The notes under the pieces are model-generated. The model saw only the letters and a program-made list of their open reading frames with translations, did not search any database and had not been told where the DNA came from. From NCBI GenBank assembly GCA_025924715.1, contig JAICHV010000017.1, positions 1 to 63,492 of the forward strand: a DNA stretch of 63,492 nt. Direction: 5' to 3'. The first letter of the stretch is position 1; the number at the start of each line of letters is the position of its first letter. Positions 9,406 through 18,729 of this stretch are shown piece after piece. This stretch comes from Alphaproteobacteria bacterium (GTDB lineage Bacteria; Pseudomonadota; Alphaproteobacteria; Micropepsales; Micropepsaceae). Position numbers and translations under genes: made by a program.

Positions 9406-11130
9406 ATGAACATCTCACGCAGAACGCTGCTGGGGACCACGGCTGCAGCGGCCATGCTCGCAACGACGCGCAGCGACGCGCAGCGTAGCCCTTCACCGAA
9501 ACCGAATATCATCGTCATCCTGACCGACGACGAGGGCTATTCCGACTGGGGATGCTTCGGCAGCGAAATTCCCACGCCCAATATCGATGCCCTGGCAGCC
9601 GGCGGCCTCAAATTCACGAATTTTCACAATACCCCGAAATGCAGCCCCTCACGGGCCGCGCTCCTGACCGGGGCTTACCCACATCAGGCCGGTTTGGGCG
9701 CACTGGAACAGGTCTACTATCCGCAGTCGCAAGGCATCCAAGGCCGGCTTCTCGATCGGGTCGCCACCTTCGCCGAATTGCTCAAAGGTACGGGATACTT
9801 CACCGGGATGGCCGGGAAATGGCATTTGGGAATATCGCGCGGCGTCGGTCCTTGGCAGCGGGGCTTTGACCGCTCATGCGCCTCACCGCAAGGGCGGATG
9901 TATTTTCCCGACCAGACAACGACGCCGGCGGTCGACCAAGACATTTATATTGACGGAAAATATTATACCGTCGACTCGCCCGAGGTTGGCAAAGGGGAGT
10001 GGTACTCCGCCGATCTCTTCGTCGATTATATTATCGGCTACGTCAAAGAGGCGAAGGCAAAGGGCATGCCCTATGCCTTGTACCTGCCTTTCGTCAATTC
10101 GCACCCGGACCTCATGGCACCTCAGGAAGACATCGATCGCTTCCGGGGCAAATATAAAGCGGGTTGGGATGCCATCCGCCAGGCGCGGTTCCAGCGGCAG
10201 AAGGCGCTCGGCATATTCGGGCCGGGACAGAAACTGTCGCCGCGCGAACCCAACACCTACAACTGGGACAAGCTGACACCGGAAGAGCAGGATCAGTTCG
10301 ACCACATTATGGCAATCTATGCGGCGAATGTCTCGCGCATGGATAAGGCGGTGGGCACCCTGATAAGCACGCTCAAGTCGATGGGCGAGCTGGATAACAC
10401 TCTCATTCTCATGATGGCCGACAACGGCGCGAATGCGGAAGCCGGCCCGGACGGGCAACTGGTGGCACAGCAGCTTCCGGGGCCCGATGGGAAGCCGGTG
10501 GCGCAAAGGTTGGGCGGCCCCCACTCCACCGTGGCCGAGGGAATGGAATGGGCGACCTTGTCCAACACGCCATTCCGCTACTTCAAAAACTTCACCTATG
10601 AGGGCGGTATTTCGACGCCGCTCATTGCGCATTGGCCGCGCGGCATCGATTCCGCGCGCAACGGTACTTATGTCCGGGACTTGGGTCACTTGGTCGATGT
10701 CGTGCCGACCCTGCTTGAGGTTACCGGCACCACATATCCGGCAAGTTATAACGGGCACCCGCTTGTGCCCTTGCAGGGTCGAAGCTTCGCGCCCTTGTTC
10801 CGCGGGCAGGCGGTGTATCGTTCTTCCCCTCTCTTCTGGGAATATGTCGGTAACCGGGCGGTCAATGACGGCCGCTGGAAGCTGGTCGCGAACTACAAGG
10901 AGGCCTGGGAGCTGTACGATTTGGGAAGCGACCGCAGCGAAACCGACAATCTCGCCGCGTCGCAGCCGGAGCGGGTTAAGCGCATGTCCGATCTATGGGA
11001 CGCCTGGGCGGCTCGCAGCTTTGTCGACAATTGGGCGGACCTCCCCGGCGGCCGCCGGCGCCCGCAAAACTGGGGCACCGACGGAACGCCCAAACATCCG
11101 GAAGCCATGGATTCGTCGGTAAAATGGTGA
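9406..11130 (+). CDS. Type I (formylglycine-dependent) sulfatase, Tat-exported
   Basis: Arylsulfatase-family hydrolase of 574 residues that would cleave sulfate esters outside the cytoplasm. The N-terminus MNISRRTLLGTTAAAAMLAT is a twin-arginine signal peptide. The alkaline-phosphatase-like fold starts with PNIIVILTDDEGYSDWGCFG (metal-binding acidic pair), then NTPKCSPSRAALLTG with C79-S-P-S-R83, the C-x-[PA]-S-R motif converted to formylglycine. GKWHLG and LILMMADNGANAE supply further metal and sulfate ligands. The ATG at 9406 is preferred over one 11 codons upstream because it has GGAAGGG upstream and gives the clean Tat peptide. The FGE gene in the same locus is the expected maturation partner, and Tat export fits modification of a folded protein. 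Natural substrate unknown. Confidence 0.93.
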   Translation: MNISRRTLLGTTAAAAMLATTRSDAQRSPSPKPNIIVILTDDEGYSDWGCFGSEIPTPNIDALAAGGLKFTNFHNTPKCSPSRAALLTGAYPHQAGLGALEQVYYPQSQGIQGRLLDRVATFAELLKGTGYFTGMAGKWHLGISRGVGPWQRGFDRSCASPQGRMYFPDQTTTPAVDQDIYIDGKYYTVDSPEVGKGEWYSADLFVDYIIGYVKEAKAKGMPYALYLPFVNSHPDLMAPQEDIDRFRGKYKAGWDAIRQARFQRQKALGIFGPGQKLSPREPNTYNWDKLTPEEQDQFDHIMAIYAANVSRMDKAVGTLISTLKSMGELDNTLILMMADNGANAEAGPDGQLVAQQLPGPDGKPVAQRLGGPHSTVAEGMEWATLSNTPFRYFKNFTYEGGISTPLIAHWPRGIDSARNGTYVRDLGHLVDVVPTLLEVTGTTYPASYNGHPLVPLQGRSFAPLFRGQAVYRSSPLFWEYVGNRAVNDGRWKLVANYKEAWELYDLGSDRSETDNLAASQPERVKRMSDLWDAWAARSFVDNWADLPGGRRRPQNWGTDGTPKHPEAMDSSVKW

Positions 11131-11172
11131 AAATCGCGGGTCGGGCTTACCGCAAGCGGGCGAAACCGGTGC

Positions 11173-11193
11173 GCTTCGGTCACTGTCCGAAGC
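11173..11193. terminator. Hairpin between convergent sulfatase and PadR genes
   Basis: GCTTCGG (11173-11179) and CCGAAGC (11187-11193) form a perfect seven-base-pair stem with a seven-base loop, between two genes that converge. No T-run is present on either side, so a role in transcription termination is only inferred from position. Confidence 0.3.
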
Positions 11194-11229
11194 AGTAGGC
11201 CAGCGGGGGACTATCCGCGTTTCGGTCGC

Positions 11230-11580
11230 CTATAATTCGCCTTCAAAGAGTTCACCAAACAATTCGCGGACTTTCTCCCTCGCCGCGGCAAAGACTTTTC
11301 GGCCCTTGGCGGTAATTTCATATATCCGGCGGCCAAGCTTGCCGGCCCGCACCTGGCGGGAGCGCAGATAACCCTTTTTTTCCAGCCCATGCAGCAACGG
11401 ATAAAGCGTACCGGCGCTTAGGGAATAGCCATGGCGGTTGAGCTCTTCGATAATCCAGGCACCATAGATCGGCTTTTCACCGGCATGGTGCAGGACATGG
11501 AGCCGAATTAGCCCCGCATAGAGGTCCCTATCCACATCTTTCGCAACTCGCGGCAACTTTGGGCTCCGGCGGCTGACCAC
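11230..11580 (-). CDS. PadR family transcriptional regulator
   Basis: A 116-residue winged-helix protein with the PadR signature: GEKPIYGAWIIEELNRHGYS, then SAGTLYPLLHGLEKKGYL (recognition helix and wing) and RRIYEITAKGRKVFA, followed by a C-terminal dimerisation helix. PadR proteins usually repress neighbouring detoxification or efflux genes and respond to phenolic or other hydrophobic ligands (family knowledge). It is divergent from the RND-adaptor-TolC-oxidase operon, with 243 bases between start codons, so autoregulation and control of the pump are the natural inference. The GTG at 11580 is used; it is the only good start that keeps the full N-terminal helix. Two ACTATA-containing motifs, near 11586 and on the opposite strand near 11670, could be operator halves, but this is weak. 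Confidence 0.88.
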   Translation of the reverse strand: MVSRRSPKLPRVAKDVDRDLYAGLIRLHVLHHAGEKPIYGAWIIEELNRHGYSLSAGTLYPLLHGLEKKGYLRSRQVRAGKLGRRIYEITAKGRKVFAAAREKVRELFGELFEGEL

Positions 11581-11823
11581 TGCGCCAAACTATAGAACAT
11601 GAAAGGCGCATTGGGCCACATGGCGATACGCGAGAAGGCGTTTCTTAGGTTGGACCATTACCGATTTGTATAGTACTGAAGCACGCTTTCGAAATACGAT
11701 ATCGAGCGGCGATATTCCTCAAAAAGAGGTTGGTATGGGCCGGGGGCTGGAAGCGACAACGGACGGGCGCGAGAACATTCGCAAGACCCGTTCGCCGCAC
11801 GGCAATAGACTGCCGCCGGCATC

Positions 11824-14800
11824 ATGAGCCTGGTTCAGCTCGCGCTGCGGCGCCCCTACACGGTCCTGGTCCTCATCCTGGGCGTCGCCATCGGCGCCTT
11901 CCTGGGTTTGCGCAACATGTCTCGGGACGTGTTTCCACCACTGGGCGTGCCCACCATTTATGTGGCGCAGCCTTATGGCGGCATGGACCCTGCCCAGATG
12001 GAGGGCTTCCTCACCTATTATTATGAGTACCACTTCCTCTACATCACCGGCATCGAGCATGTGGAATCGAAATCGATCCAGGGCGCGGCGCTGATCAAGC
12101 TGCAATTCTATCCGGGCACCGACATGTCCCAGGCGATGTCGGAGACGGTATCTTATGTGAACCGCGCCCGCGCCTTCATGCCGCCGGGCACCGTGCCCCC
12201 TTTCGTGACGCGTTTCGATGCGGGCAGCGTGCCGGTCGGCTATCTCGCCTTCTCCAGCGCGACCCGCAAAGTGGGCCAAATCCAGGACTTGGCGCTCAAC
12301 ACGGTACGACCGCTGTTCGCCACCCTGGAAGGCGTTTCCGCGCCGCCGCCTTTCGGCGGCAGTCCACGCACGATCGTGGTCGATGTGGACCCGGCCAAGC
12401 TCCAGTCGCACGGCCTCTCGGCTCAGGATGTGGTGACGGCGATCGTCGGCGCCGAGACCATCGCGCCATCCGGCAATATCAATCTTCAGGGCAAATATCC
12501 GATCGTGCCGGTGAACTCCATCGTCACCGATGTTCAGGCGCTGGCCGCAGTGCCGATTCGCACAGGGGTTTTCCCGGTCACCTTCGTGCGCGACGTGGCG
12601 ACGGTTTCGGATTCCAGTGACGTGCCCACTTCCATCGCCACGGTCAACGGCAAGCCCACCGTCTATATCCCCGTCACCAAGCGCGCCGATGCTTCGACCA
12701 TCTCGGTGGTCGATCTGGTGAAGCAGAACCTTCCCAAATTTCAGGCCGCGCTGCCGGACGACACGACGGTCAGCTATGTGCTGGATCAGTCACCCTTTGT
12801 CACCAATGCCATCCGCAGTCTCACCATCGAAGGCGTATTGGGCGCCCTGCTGTCGGGGGTGATGGTATTGCTGTTCTTGCGCGATTGGCGCAGCGCCTTG
12901 ATCGTGGTGGCCAATATTCCGCTGTCGCTGCTGGCGGCGGTCTTCGCCTTGTGGGTTGCAGGCCAAACGATCAACATCATGACCCTGGGCGGGTTGGTTC
13001 TGGCGGTGGGCATCCTGGTGGACATGTCCACCGTGGCCATTGAGAACATTCACACCCACCTTACCCGCAATCAGGGGGTTGAACGGGCGGTGCTGGAATC
13101 GGGCCGCGAAGTTGCCTTGCCGCTTCTGATCGCCATGCTCTGCGTCGTCGCGGTGTTCCTGCCGTCCTTTGCCATGGTAGGTCCGGCCCGCGCCCTGTTC
13201 GTGCCGCTCTCGCTGGCAGTAGGCTTTGCCATGGCCGCATCCTATCTTCTCGCCAACAGCCTGGTTCCCATCCTCTCGGTTTGGCTTTTCCGCGCGCGCC
13301 ATGAGGCGGTCGATAGGGGGCATTGGGACCCGGGATTTTTTGCCCGGGTCCAACAGCGCTATATTGCCCAATTGGATGGGCTTCTGCCGCTGCGCGTGAT
13401 TGTCATCGCTGCCTATCTGGCGATCGCCGCCCTGATGCTTGTGTTGTTGATGCCACGCCTGGGCACCGATATCTTTCCCCATGTCAGCGCCGGCCAACTT
13501 CAATTGCGCATTACCGCGCCCTCCGGCACCCAGCTTCAACGCACTTATGCTTATTCCCAACAGGCCCTGAACCTCATTCGCCAGGAAGCGGGCGCCGATA
13601 ATGTGGATCTGTCGCTGGGACTGGTGGGCGTTCACGGCTCGGCCTATCCGGTCAATTTCATCTATCAGTGGAATAGCGGTCCCCAGCAAGCGGTGCTTCA
13701 GGTCCAGTTCAAGAGCGGTAGCGGTGTTTTCGTCGATGGCTTGGAGGAACGGCTGCGTCAGCGGTTTGCCAAGGAGATGCCGGGCGTAAAATTTTCCTTC
13801 GAGCCGGCCGACATCATCAGCCGGGTGATGAGCTTCGGCGCCAGCACCCCGATCGAAGTGGCGGTGTCGGGCGCCAATCTGGCCGATGACCGCAAATTCG
13901 CCCAGAAGGTTTTGCAGAAGCTTTCCACTCTGCCGCAATTGCGCGACGTTCAATTCGGCCAGGCGTTGGATTACCCCGAGATCAAGGTCAATGTCGACCG
14001 CGAACGGGCAGGAGTGCTGGGCGTCACCACCAGTGACGTGGTGCGAGCCTTGACGCCGGTAACCTCCTCCAGCCGGTTCACCCAGCCGATTTATTGGGCC
14101 GCTCCCAACACAGGCGTCGCCTATCAAGTACAGGTGCAGATTCCCCAGCGGGAAATCACATCGGTCGAAGATGTGCGCAATACGGCCGTCACCGGCGAGC
14201 GCAACGCTTCCGCCCTGCTGCGCAGCGTGGCAGAGGTGAAGCAGGATACTGCGCCGGGCGAATATGACCGCTACAATATGGCCCGGACCATCAGCGTTAC
14301 CGCGAATATCCAGGATTCCGATTTGGGCAGCGCCGCGGCCGCGGTGCAGAAAGCGGTGGCGGAGCTGGGCAAGCCGCCGCCAAAAGTCGCCGTCACGCTG
14401 CGCGGCCAGGTGCCGCCCATGGAAACCCTGCTTTCGGCGCTACGCATCGGGCTTCTGCTGGCAGTGTTGGTGATCTTCCTGCTCCTGGTCGCAAACTATC
14501 AGTCCTGGCAGCTTGCTCTTATCACGGTCTCCACCCTTCCGGCGGTGGTTGCCGGCGTGGCCCTGGTGCTTTGGTTGTGGCGAACGACGCTGAACCTGGA
14601 ATCCTTCATGGGTGCGATCATGGCTATTGGCGTGGCCGTGGCCAATGCGATCCTGCTGGTGACCTTCGCGGAGCGCGCCCGTCTCGGCGGCCTGTCTTCA
14701 CTGGAAGCGGCCGCGGAAGGGGCGGCCAGCCGTTTGCGCCCGATCCTGATGACCAGCCTGGCCATGATCGTCGGCATGTTACCCATGGCGCTGGGCATTG

Positions 14801-14985
14801 GCGAAAGCGGCGGGGAAGCCGCGCCTTTGGGGCGAGCGGTGATCGGTGGGCTGGTGTTTTCGACCCTAGCGACGCTTCTTGTACTGCCTGGCATCTTCGC
14901 TCTGGTCCGCGCCGGTGCCGCCCGCGCGTCGCCCTCCATGGACCCTGACGATCCCCAATCCACGGTGAGAGAGGTTTCGCCATGA
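11824..14985 (+). CDS. RND family efflux pump, inner-membrane transporter
   Basis: Proton-driven inner-membrane exporter of 1053 residues in the AcrB/HAE superfamily. It has the expected duplicated layout: TM1 at the N-terminus (RRPYTVLVLILGVAIGAFLG), a large periplasmic loop, a six-helix bundle (about 335-540), a second TM and periplasmic loop, and a second bundle (about 870-1030). The TM4 motif reads GILVDMSTVAIEN where classical pumps have two adjacent aspartates (LVDDAIVVVEN); only the first is kept here. The gene overlaps the adaptor gene by four bases (ATGA), so the pump, adaptor, channel and oxidase are one operon. Substrate unknown; the PadR gene suggests phenolics or drugs, and the oxidase at the end of the operon would also fit metals. 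Confidence 0.93.
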   Translation: MSLVQLALRRPYTVLVLILGVAIGAFLGLRNMSRDVFPPLGVPTIYVAQPYGGMDPAQMEGFLTYYYEYHFLYITGIEHVESKSIQGAALIKLQFYPGTDMSQAMSETVSYVNRARAFMPPGTVPPFVTRFDAGSVPVGYLAFSSATRKVGQIQDLALNTVRPLFATLEGVSAPPPFGGSPRTIVVDVDPAKLQSHGLSAQDVVTAIVGAETIAPSGNINLQGKYPIVPVNSIVTDVQALAAVPIRTGVFPVTFVRDVATVSDSSDVPTSIATVNGKPTVYIPVTKRADASTISVVDLVKQNLPKFQAALPDDTTVSYVLDQSPFVTNAIRSLTIEGVLGALLSGVMVLLFLRDWRSALIVVANIPLSLLAAVFALWVAGQTINIMTLGGLVLAVGILVDMSTVAIENIHTHLTRNQGVERAVLESGREVALPLLIAMLCVVAVFLPSFAMVGPARALFVPLSLAVGFAMAASYLLANSLVPILSVWLFRARHEAVDRGHWDPGFFARVQQRYIAQLDGLLPLRVIVIAAYLAIAALMLVLLMPRLGTDIFPHVSAGQLQLRITAPSGTQLQRTYAYSQQALNLIRQEAGADNVDLSLGLVGVHGSAYPVNFIYQWNSGPQQAVLQVQFKSGSGVFVDGLEERLRQRFAKEMPGVKFSFEPADIISRVMSFGASTPIEVAVSGANLADDRKFAQKVLQKLSTLPQLRDVQFGQALDYPEIKVNVDRERAGVLGVTTSDVVRALTPVTSSSRFTQPIYWAAPNTGVAYQVQVQIPQREITSVEDVRNTAVTGERNASALLRSVAEVKQDTAPGEYDRYNMARTISVTANIQDSDLGSAAAAVQKAVAELGKPPPKVAVTLRGQVPPMETLLSALRIGLLLAVLVIFLLLVANYQSWQLALITVSTLPAVVAGVALVLWLWRTTLNLESFMGAIMAIGVAVANAILLVTFAERARLGGLSSLEAAAEGAASRLRPILMTSLAMIVGMLPMALGIGESGGEAAPLGRAVIGGLVFSTLATLLVLPGIFALVRAGAARASPSMDPDDPQSTVREVSP

Positions 14986-15797
14986 CATTTCGCACCGCAA
15001 TCGTCGCGTTGTTCCGCACGGTGATCCCGGCAATGCTGCTGACCTGGCCTTTGGCGCTGTCGGCCCAGTCCCAATCCGGCATCATCACCCTGCCGGCGCA
15101 GATCAAGGCCTATCAGGAAGCCGTCCTGACCGCCAAAGTCGCCGGCTATCTGAGGTCCATTCCGGTAGACAAGGGCGATCGGGTGAAAGCCGGCGCCTTG
15201 ATCGCGGATATCGAGGTCCCCGAACTGGTGGCCGATCGCGCCCAATATCAGGCGCAGATGGACGTGGCGCGCCTGGAATTCGGCCGGGTCCAGCAGGCGG
15301 CCAAGACCGCGCCGGACCTGGTGACGCCCCAGGCCGTGGACGAGGCACGAGGCAAGATGCAGGTCGCCCAGGCGCAGCTCGAACGGATCAACACACTTTT
15401 GCGTTATGCCCGCATCACCGCGCCCTTTTCCGGCACCGTGACGGCCCGTTATGTCGATCCCGGCGCCTTCATTCCGGTGCCGTCCAGCAGCGATCAGAAA
15501 AGCGGCGCAATCGTCAGTCTGATGGATTTCAGCCGAGTGCGCGTTCAGGTTCCCGTCCCGGAAGACCAGGCCTTGAGCGTCACCAAGGGAACGCCCGCCA
15601 CCATCACGGTGCAGGGTTTACCCGGACGGCAGTTCCACGCTTCCGTCACGCGGGTAAGCTATGCCCTGGATCAAGGCTCCAAGACCATGCTGGCCGAGAT
15701 CGTCCTGGACAATTCCAGCGAGGCATTGCGGCCGGGAATGTACGCCAGCGTCCAGCTGCAATTGCCGAAGGGGTCCGCCAATGCCCATACGCCATGA
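14982..15797 (+). CDS. RND efflux periplasmic adaptor (membrane fusion protein)
   Basis: A 271-residue adaptor that links the RND transporter to the outer-membrane channel. An N-terminal signal or anchor (about 1-27, LLTWPLALSAQ) is followed by a lipoyl-like half motif (AYQEAVLTAKVAGYLRSIPV), a short coiled-coil hairpin (about 75-115), a second lipoyl half (RITAPFSGTVTARYVDPGAF) and a beta-barrel region ending near 260. It is shorter than typical adaptors (350-400 residues) and seems to lack most of the membrane-proximal domain. It starts inside the stop of the RND gene and overlaps the TolC-like gene by 17 bases, indicating tight translational coupling. Confidence 0.92.
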   Translation: MTFRTAIVALFRTVIPAMLLTWPLALSAQSQSGIITLPAQIKAYQEAVLTAKVAGYLRSIPVDKGDRVKAGALIADIEVPELVADRAQYQAQMDVARLEFGRVQQAAKTAPDLVTPQAVDEARGKMQVAQAQLERINTLLRYARITAPFSGTVTARYVDPGAFIPVPSSSDQKSGAIVSLMDFSRVRVQVPVPEDQALSVTKGTPATITVQGLPGRQFHASVTRVSYALDQGSKTMLAEIVLDNSSEALRPGMYASVQLQLPKGSANAHTP

Positions 15798-17169
15798 CCG
15801 CGCACGCCATGGCCTTTGCGGGCTGATGGCCGTATCGCTGATCGGTGCTGCGCCGGCGCTTGGCCAGCCCGCGCCCGCTATCCCTGCCGTACCGGCGAAA
15901 GATTCCACGGCAGCGGCAACGCCGGCGGTGCAGCCCATCGATCTGCCTACCGCCTTGCGCCTGGCCGGTGCCAACAATATCGACCTTGCCCTGGTCAAAG
16001 AGGCTTTGACCCAGGCCCAGGCACAGAACGAGGCGGCAACCTTGAGCCTGCTCCCCACGCTCAGCGGGGGCTTTGGCTATTCCAAGCACAATGGCGCCGT
16101 CCAGGATGTCAGCGGCAATGTCATCGAGGCCTATAAGCAGCTTCACAGCATTACCGGGGGAATCAATTCCCAAATCAATTATGGCGACGCCATCTTCAAC
16201 AAGCTGGCAGCGATGCGGCTGCAAAGCGCGGCGGAATATTCGGTCGATGCGGGGCACAACGCCACCATCCTGGCCGCGGCCGGCGCTTATATCGACCTTG
16301 TCAACGCCCGGGCCAACGAGAAAATCGCCGAGGATGCCGCGAAGATTTCGGGCGACTATGAAGATCAGATCACGCGCGCCGTCGGTATCGGCTTGGCCAA
16401 CAAAAGCGATGCGCTGCGGGTCTCCGTCCAGACCCAGAACTACCGTATCGCGCTGCGCCAGGCCAAAGAGGCGAGTGTCGCTGCATCGGCCAAGCTGGCG
16501 ACTGTCCTTCATCTGAGCCCGACGATCCAGTTCGTGCCGGCAGACGATGCCGTGCCTCAGATTACCCTGGTACCGCTGGAAACAAGCCTGAACGCGCTGG
16601 TCACGGAAGCCTTTGCCAAGCGGCCCGAGCTGAAAGCCAGCGGGGAAAATATCGGCGCGGCGAATTGGCTCAAGACCCAGAGCATCTATGGCCCTCTGAT
16701 CCCCTCTGTTGGTGCGCAGGCGCTGTATGGCGACGTCAGCGGCGGACGGGTTGGCGTGCCCAGCAACTCCGGCGGCACACAAGACTATGCCCTGATGTTA
16801 AATTGGAAACTCGGCTCCGGCGGGCTCTTGGATTTCGGACGCATGGATTATGCCCAGTCCAAACTCGATCAGACCAAACTTAACGATGCCAAATTGCATG
16901 ACGAGATCGGTCGCCAGGTGGTGCAGAGTTTTGAAGGCGTTCATTCCGCCTTCGACCAACTTGAGCTTCACAAGAAGAATGTCGATCTCGCCCAGCAAAG
17001 CCTGCAATTGAGCCAGGGCCGCAAGGAGTTCGGCGTCGCTGCGGTGCTGGAAGTGATCGAGGCCCAGAAGGATTTGGTGCAGGCCCGTGCCGCTTATCTG
17101 CGCGCCATGACCGCCTACACGCTGGGCCAATATGCCCTCGCCGAGGCTGTCGGACGGATCGGGGAGTAG
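15781..17169 (+). CDS. TolC family outer-membrane efflux channel
   Basis: Predicted outer-membrane channel protein of 462 residues. The signal peptide MPIRHDRARHGLCGLMAVSL and the cleavage-like AAPALGQ support the ATG at 15781, which overlaps the end of the adaptor gene. Two tandem outer-membrane-efflux repeats are visible: IDLPTALRLAGANNIDLALV opens the first and VPLETSLNALVTEAFAKRPE the second. Each continues into long Ala/Gln-rich helices (VKEALTQAQAQNEAATLSL; LELHKKNVDLAQQSLQLSQG) typical of the TolC tunnel. The C-terminal part VIEAQKDLVQARAAYLRAMT is the common closing helix of the family. It is the third gene of the RND operon and completes a tripartite pump. Confidence 0.92.
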   Translation: MPIRHDRARHGLCGLMAVSLIGAAPALGQPAPAIPAVPAKDSTAAATPAVQPIDLPTALRLAGANNIDLALVKEALTQAQAQNEAATLSLLPTLSGGFGYSKHNGAVQDVSGNVIEAYKQLHSITGGINSQINYGDAIFNKLAAMRLQSAAEYSVDAGHNATILAAAGAYIDLVNARANEKIAEDAAKISGDYEDQITRAVGIGLANKSDALRVSVQTQNYRIALRQAKEASVAASAKLATVLHLSPTIQFVPADDAVPQITLVPLETSLNALVTEAFAKRPELKASGENIGAANWLKTQSIYGPLIPSVGAQALYGDVSGGRVGVPSNSGGTQDYALMLNWKLGSGGLLDFGRMDYAQSKLDQTKLNDAKLHDEIGRQVVQSFEGVHSAFDQLELHKKNVDLAQQSLQLSQGRKEFGVAAVLEVIEAQKDLVQARAAYLRAMTAYTLGQYALAEAVGRIGE

Positions 17170-17191
17170 GTTTTCGCCCTAGGGAGCATCC

Positions 17192-18628
17192 ATGACCATA
17201 GACCGCCGCAGCCTGGTTAAAACCGCAGCGCTCTCTCCGCTGATGTCCCTGGAAACAGCCTTGGCTGCGCCGAAAGCCGATTACACGATCCACATCGCCA
17301 AGGGGTTGATCGAACTGGCCCCGGAGCAGATCGTCTCCACCACGCTTTACAACGGTCAATTCCCCGGACCCTTGCTGCGGTTTCAGGAAGGGAAGGCCGT
17401 CACTGTGGACGTCTTCAACGACACCGATACCCCCGAGTTGTTGCACTGGCACGGTCAGCAAATTCCCAGCGCGGTGGATGGAGCGGCAGAAGAGGGCACG
17501 CCCTTCATCGCCCCCCATGGCATGCGTCGCATTTCCTTTACCCCAAAGCCGTCGGGCCTGCGTTTTTATCATACCCATGTGGTGGCGGGTAACGATCTGG
17601 ACCGGGGTACCTATTGCGGCCAAGCCGGGCCGGTCTATATCGAGCCCAAGGTCAATGCCGGCGCCTATGACCAGGAGGTGTTTCTCACCCTCAAGGAATT
17701 CGGACCGACCTTTTCCAAAGGCGGCGACATGGCCTCGGAAGCACTGACAGGCGAAGAGATCGCAGAACTGAAAGCCATCGGCAAGAAAGCGGACGACCAA
17801 GCCAAGGTCAAAACCAAAGGCTATGAAGTCGGCTATACGCTGTTCAGCATCAATGGCCGGATGCTGGGCCATGGCGAACCGTTGCGCGTCAAACAGGGCC
17901 AGCGCGTGTTGTTTCATGTCATCAACGCCAGCGCGACGGAAATTCGCAGCCTGGCCTTGCCGGGGCATAGTTTCCGGGTGGTGGCGCTGGACGGCAATCC
18001 CGTTCCCACCCCGGCGGACGTGCCGGTGTTGTGGCTGGGGACCGCCGAACGCGTCTCCGCGATCGTCGAGATGAAGCATCCCGGGGTTTGGATCCTGGGC
18101 GATCTGTCCGACGACGATCGCGGCCACGGCATGGGCATGGTGGTGGAATATGCGGGCGCCGGCGGCAAACCCAAATGGACGCCGCCGCCGAAATCCTTCC
18201 GCTGGGATTATACCTTGTTCGGCAAGACAGGGGCTGCGCCGCCCAAACCGGACCAGACATTCGAGATGCTGATCGTCAAGCACAATGCCGCGCTGGCCGG
18301 CTTCAACCAGTGGACCATCAACGCTGCCGCCTTTTCGATGGAGAAGATGCAGCCGCTTTACAAAGTTCAGACCGGCAAGCGCTATCGGATCAAGCTGCGC
18401 AACGGCAGCGACGATATTCATCCCATGCATCTGCATCGCCACAGCTTCGAATTGGTGCGGGCGGCGGGCAAGCCGACCGCGGGCGTCATGAAGGACGTGG
18501 TAATGTTAGGCGGCTATCAGGAACTGGAGTTCGATTTCGTCGCCGACAATCCGGGGCGAACGCTGTTCCACTGTCACCAGCAGCTGCATATGGATTTCGG
18601 GCTGATGGCGTTGTTCGATTATGTCTAA
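17192..18628 (+). CDS. Multicopper oxidase (laccase-like), Tat-exported
   Basis: A 478-residue cupredoxin-domain oxidase coupling one-electron oxidation of a substrate to reduction of O2. The N-terminus MTIDRRSLVKTAAL is a Tat-type signal. All four copper-ligand blocks are present: LLHWHGQQ, FYHTHVV, HPMHLHRHSFEL and HCHQQLHMDFGL. In the last block the position of the type 1 axial ligand is Leu rather than Met, which in laccases goes with higher redox potential (family knowledge). A 30-residue charged insert (about 185-210) separates domains 1 and 2. The start lies 22 bases after the TolC-like gene, with AGGGAG upstream, so it belongs to the pump operon. A role in detoxifying phenols or metals handled by the pump is inference. 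Confidence 0.92.
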   Translation: MTIDRRSLVKTAALSPLMSLETALAAPKADYTIHIAKGLIELAPEQIVSTTLYNGQFPGPLLRFQEGKAVTVDVFNDTDTPELLHWHGQQIPSAVDGAAEEGTPFIAPHGMRRISFTPKPSGLRFYHTHVVAGNDLDRGTYCGQAGPVYIEPKVNAGAYDQEVFLTLKEFGPTFSKGGDMASEALTGEEIAELKAIGKKADDQAKVKTKGYEVGYTLFSINGRMLGHGEPLRVKQGQRVLFHVINASATEIRSLALPGHSFRVVALDGNPVPTPADVPVLWLGTAERVSAIVEMKHPGVWILGDLSDDDRGHGMGMVVEYAGAGGKPKWTPPPKSFRWDYTLFGKTGAAPPKPDQTFEMLIVKHNAALAGFNQWTINAAAFSMEKMQPLYKVQTGKRYRIKLRNGSDDIHPMHLHRHSFELVRAAGKPTAGVMKDVVMLGGYQELEFDFVADNPGRTLFHCHQQLHMDFGLMALFDYV

Positions 18629-18729
18629 TAAGACCTATCCCTGGACGCGCGTCTTCAAAACGCCGGCCGGTAGAGATAGAATGGACTCGGATCGGTGTGG
18701 CATGCGCCGACGGCTAAGCAGGGACCTGG

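Noticed and set aside
11586..11680. ACTATA-type half sites in the PadR-RND intergenic region
   Set aside because: Only two short, widely spaced matches were seen. They are mentioned under the PadR gene but are not strong enough for an operator feature.
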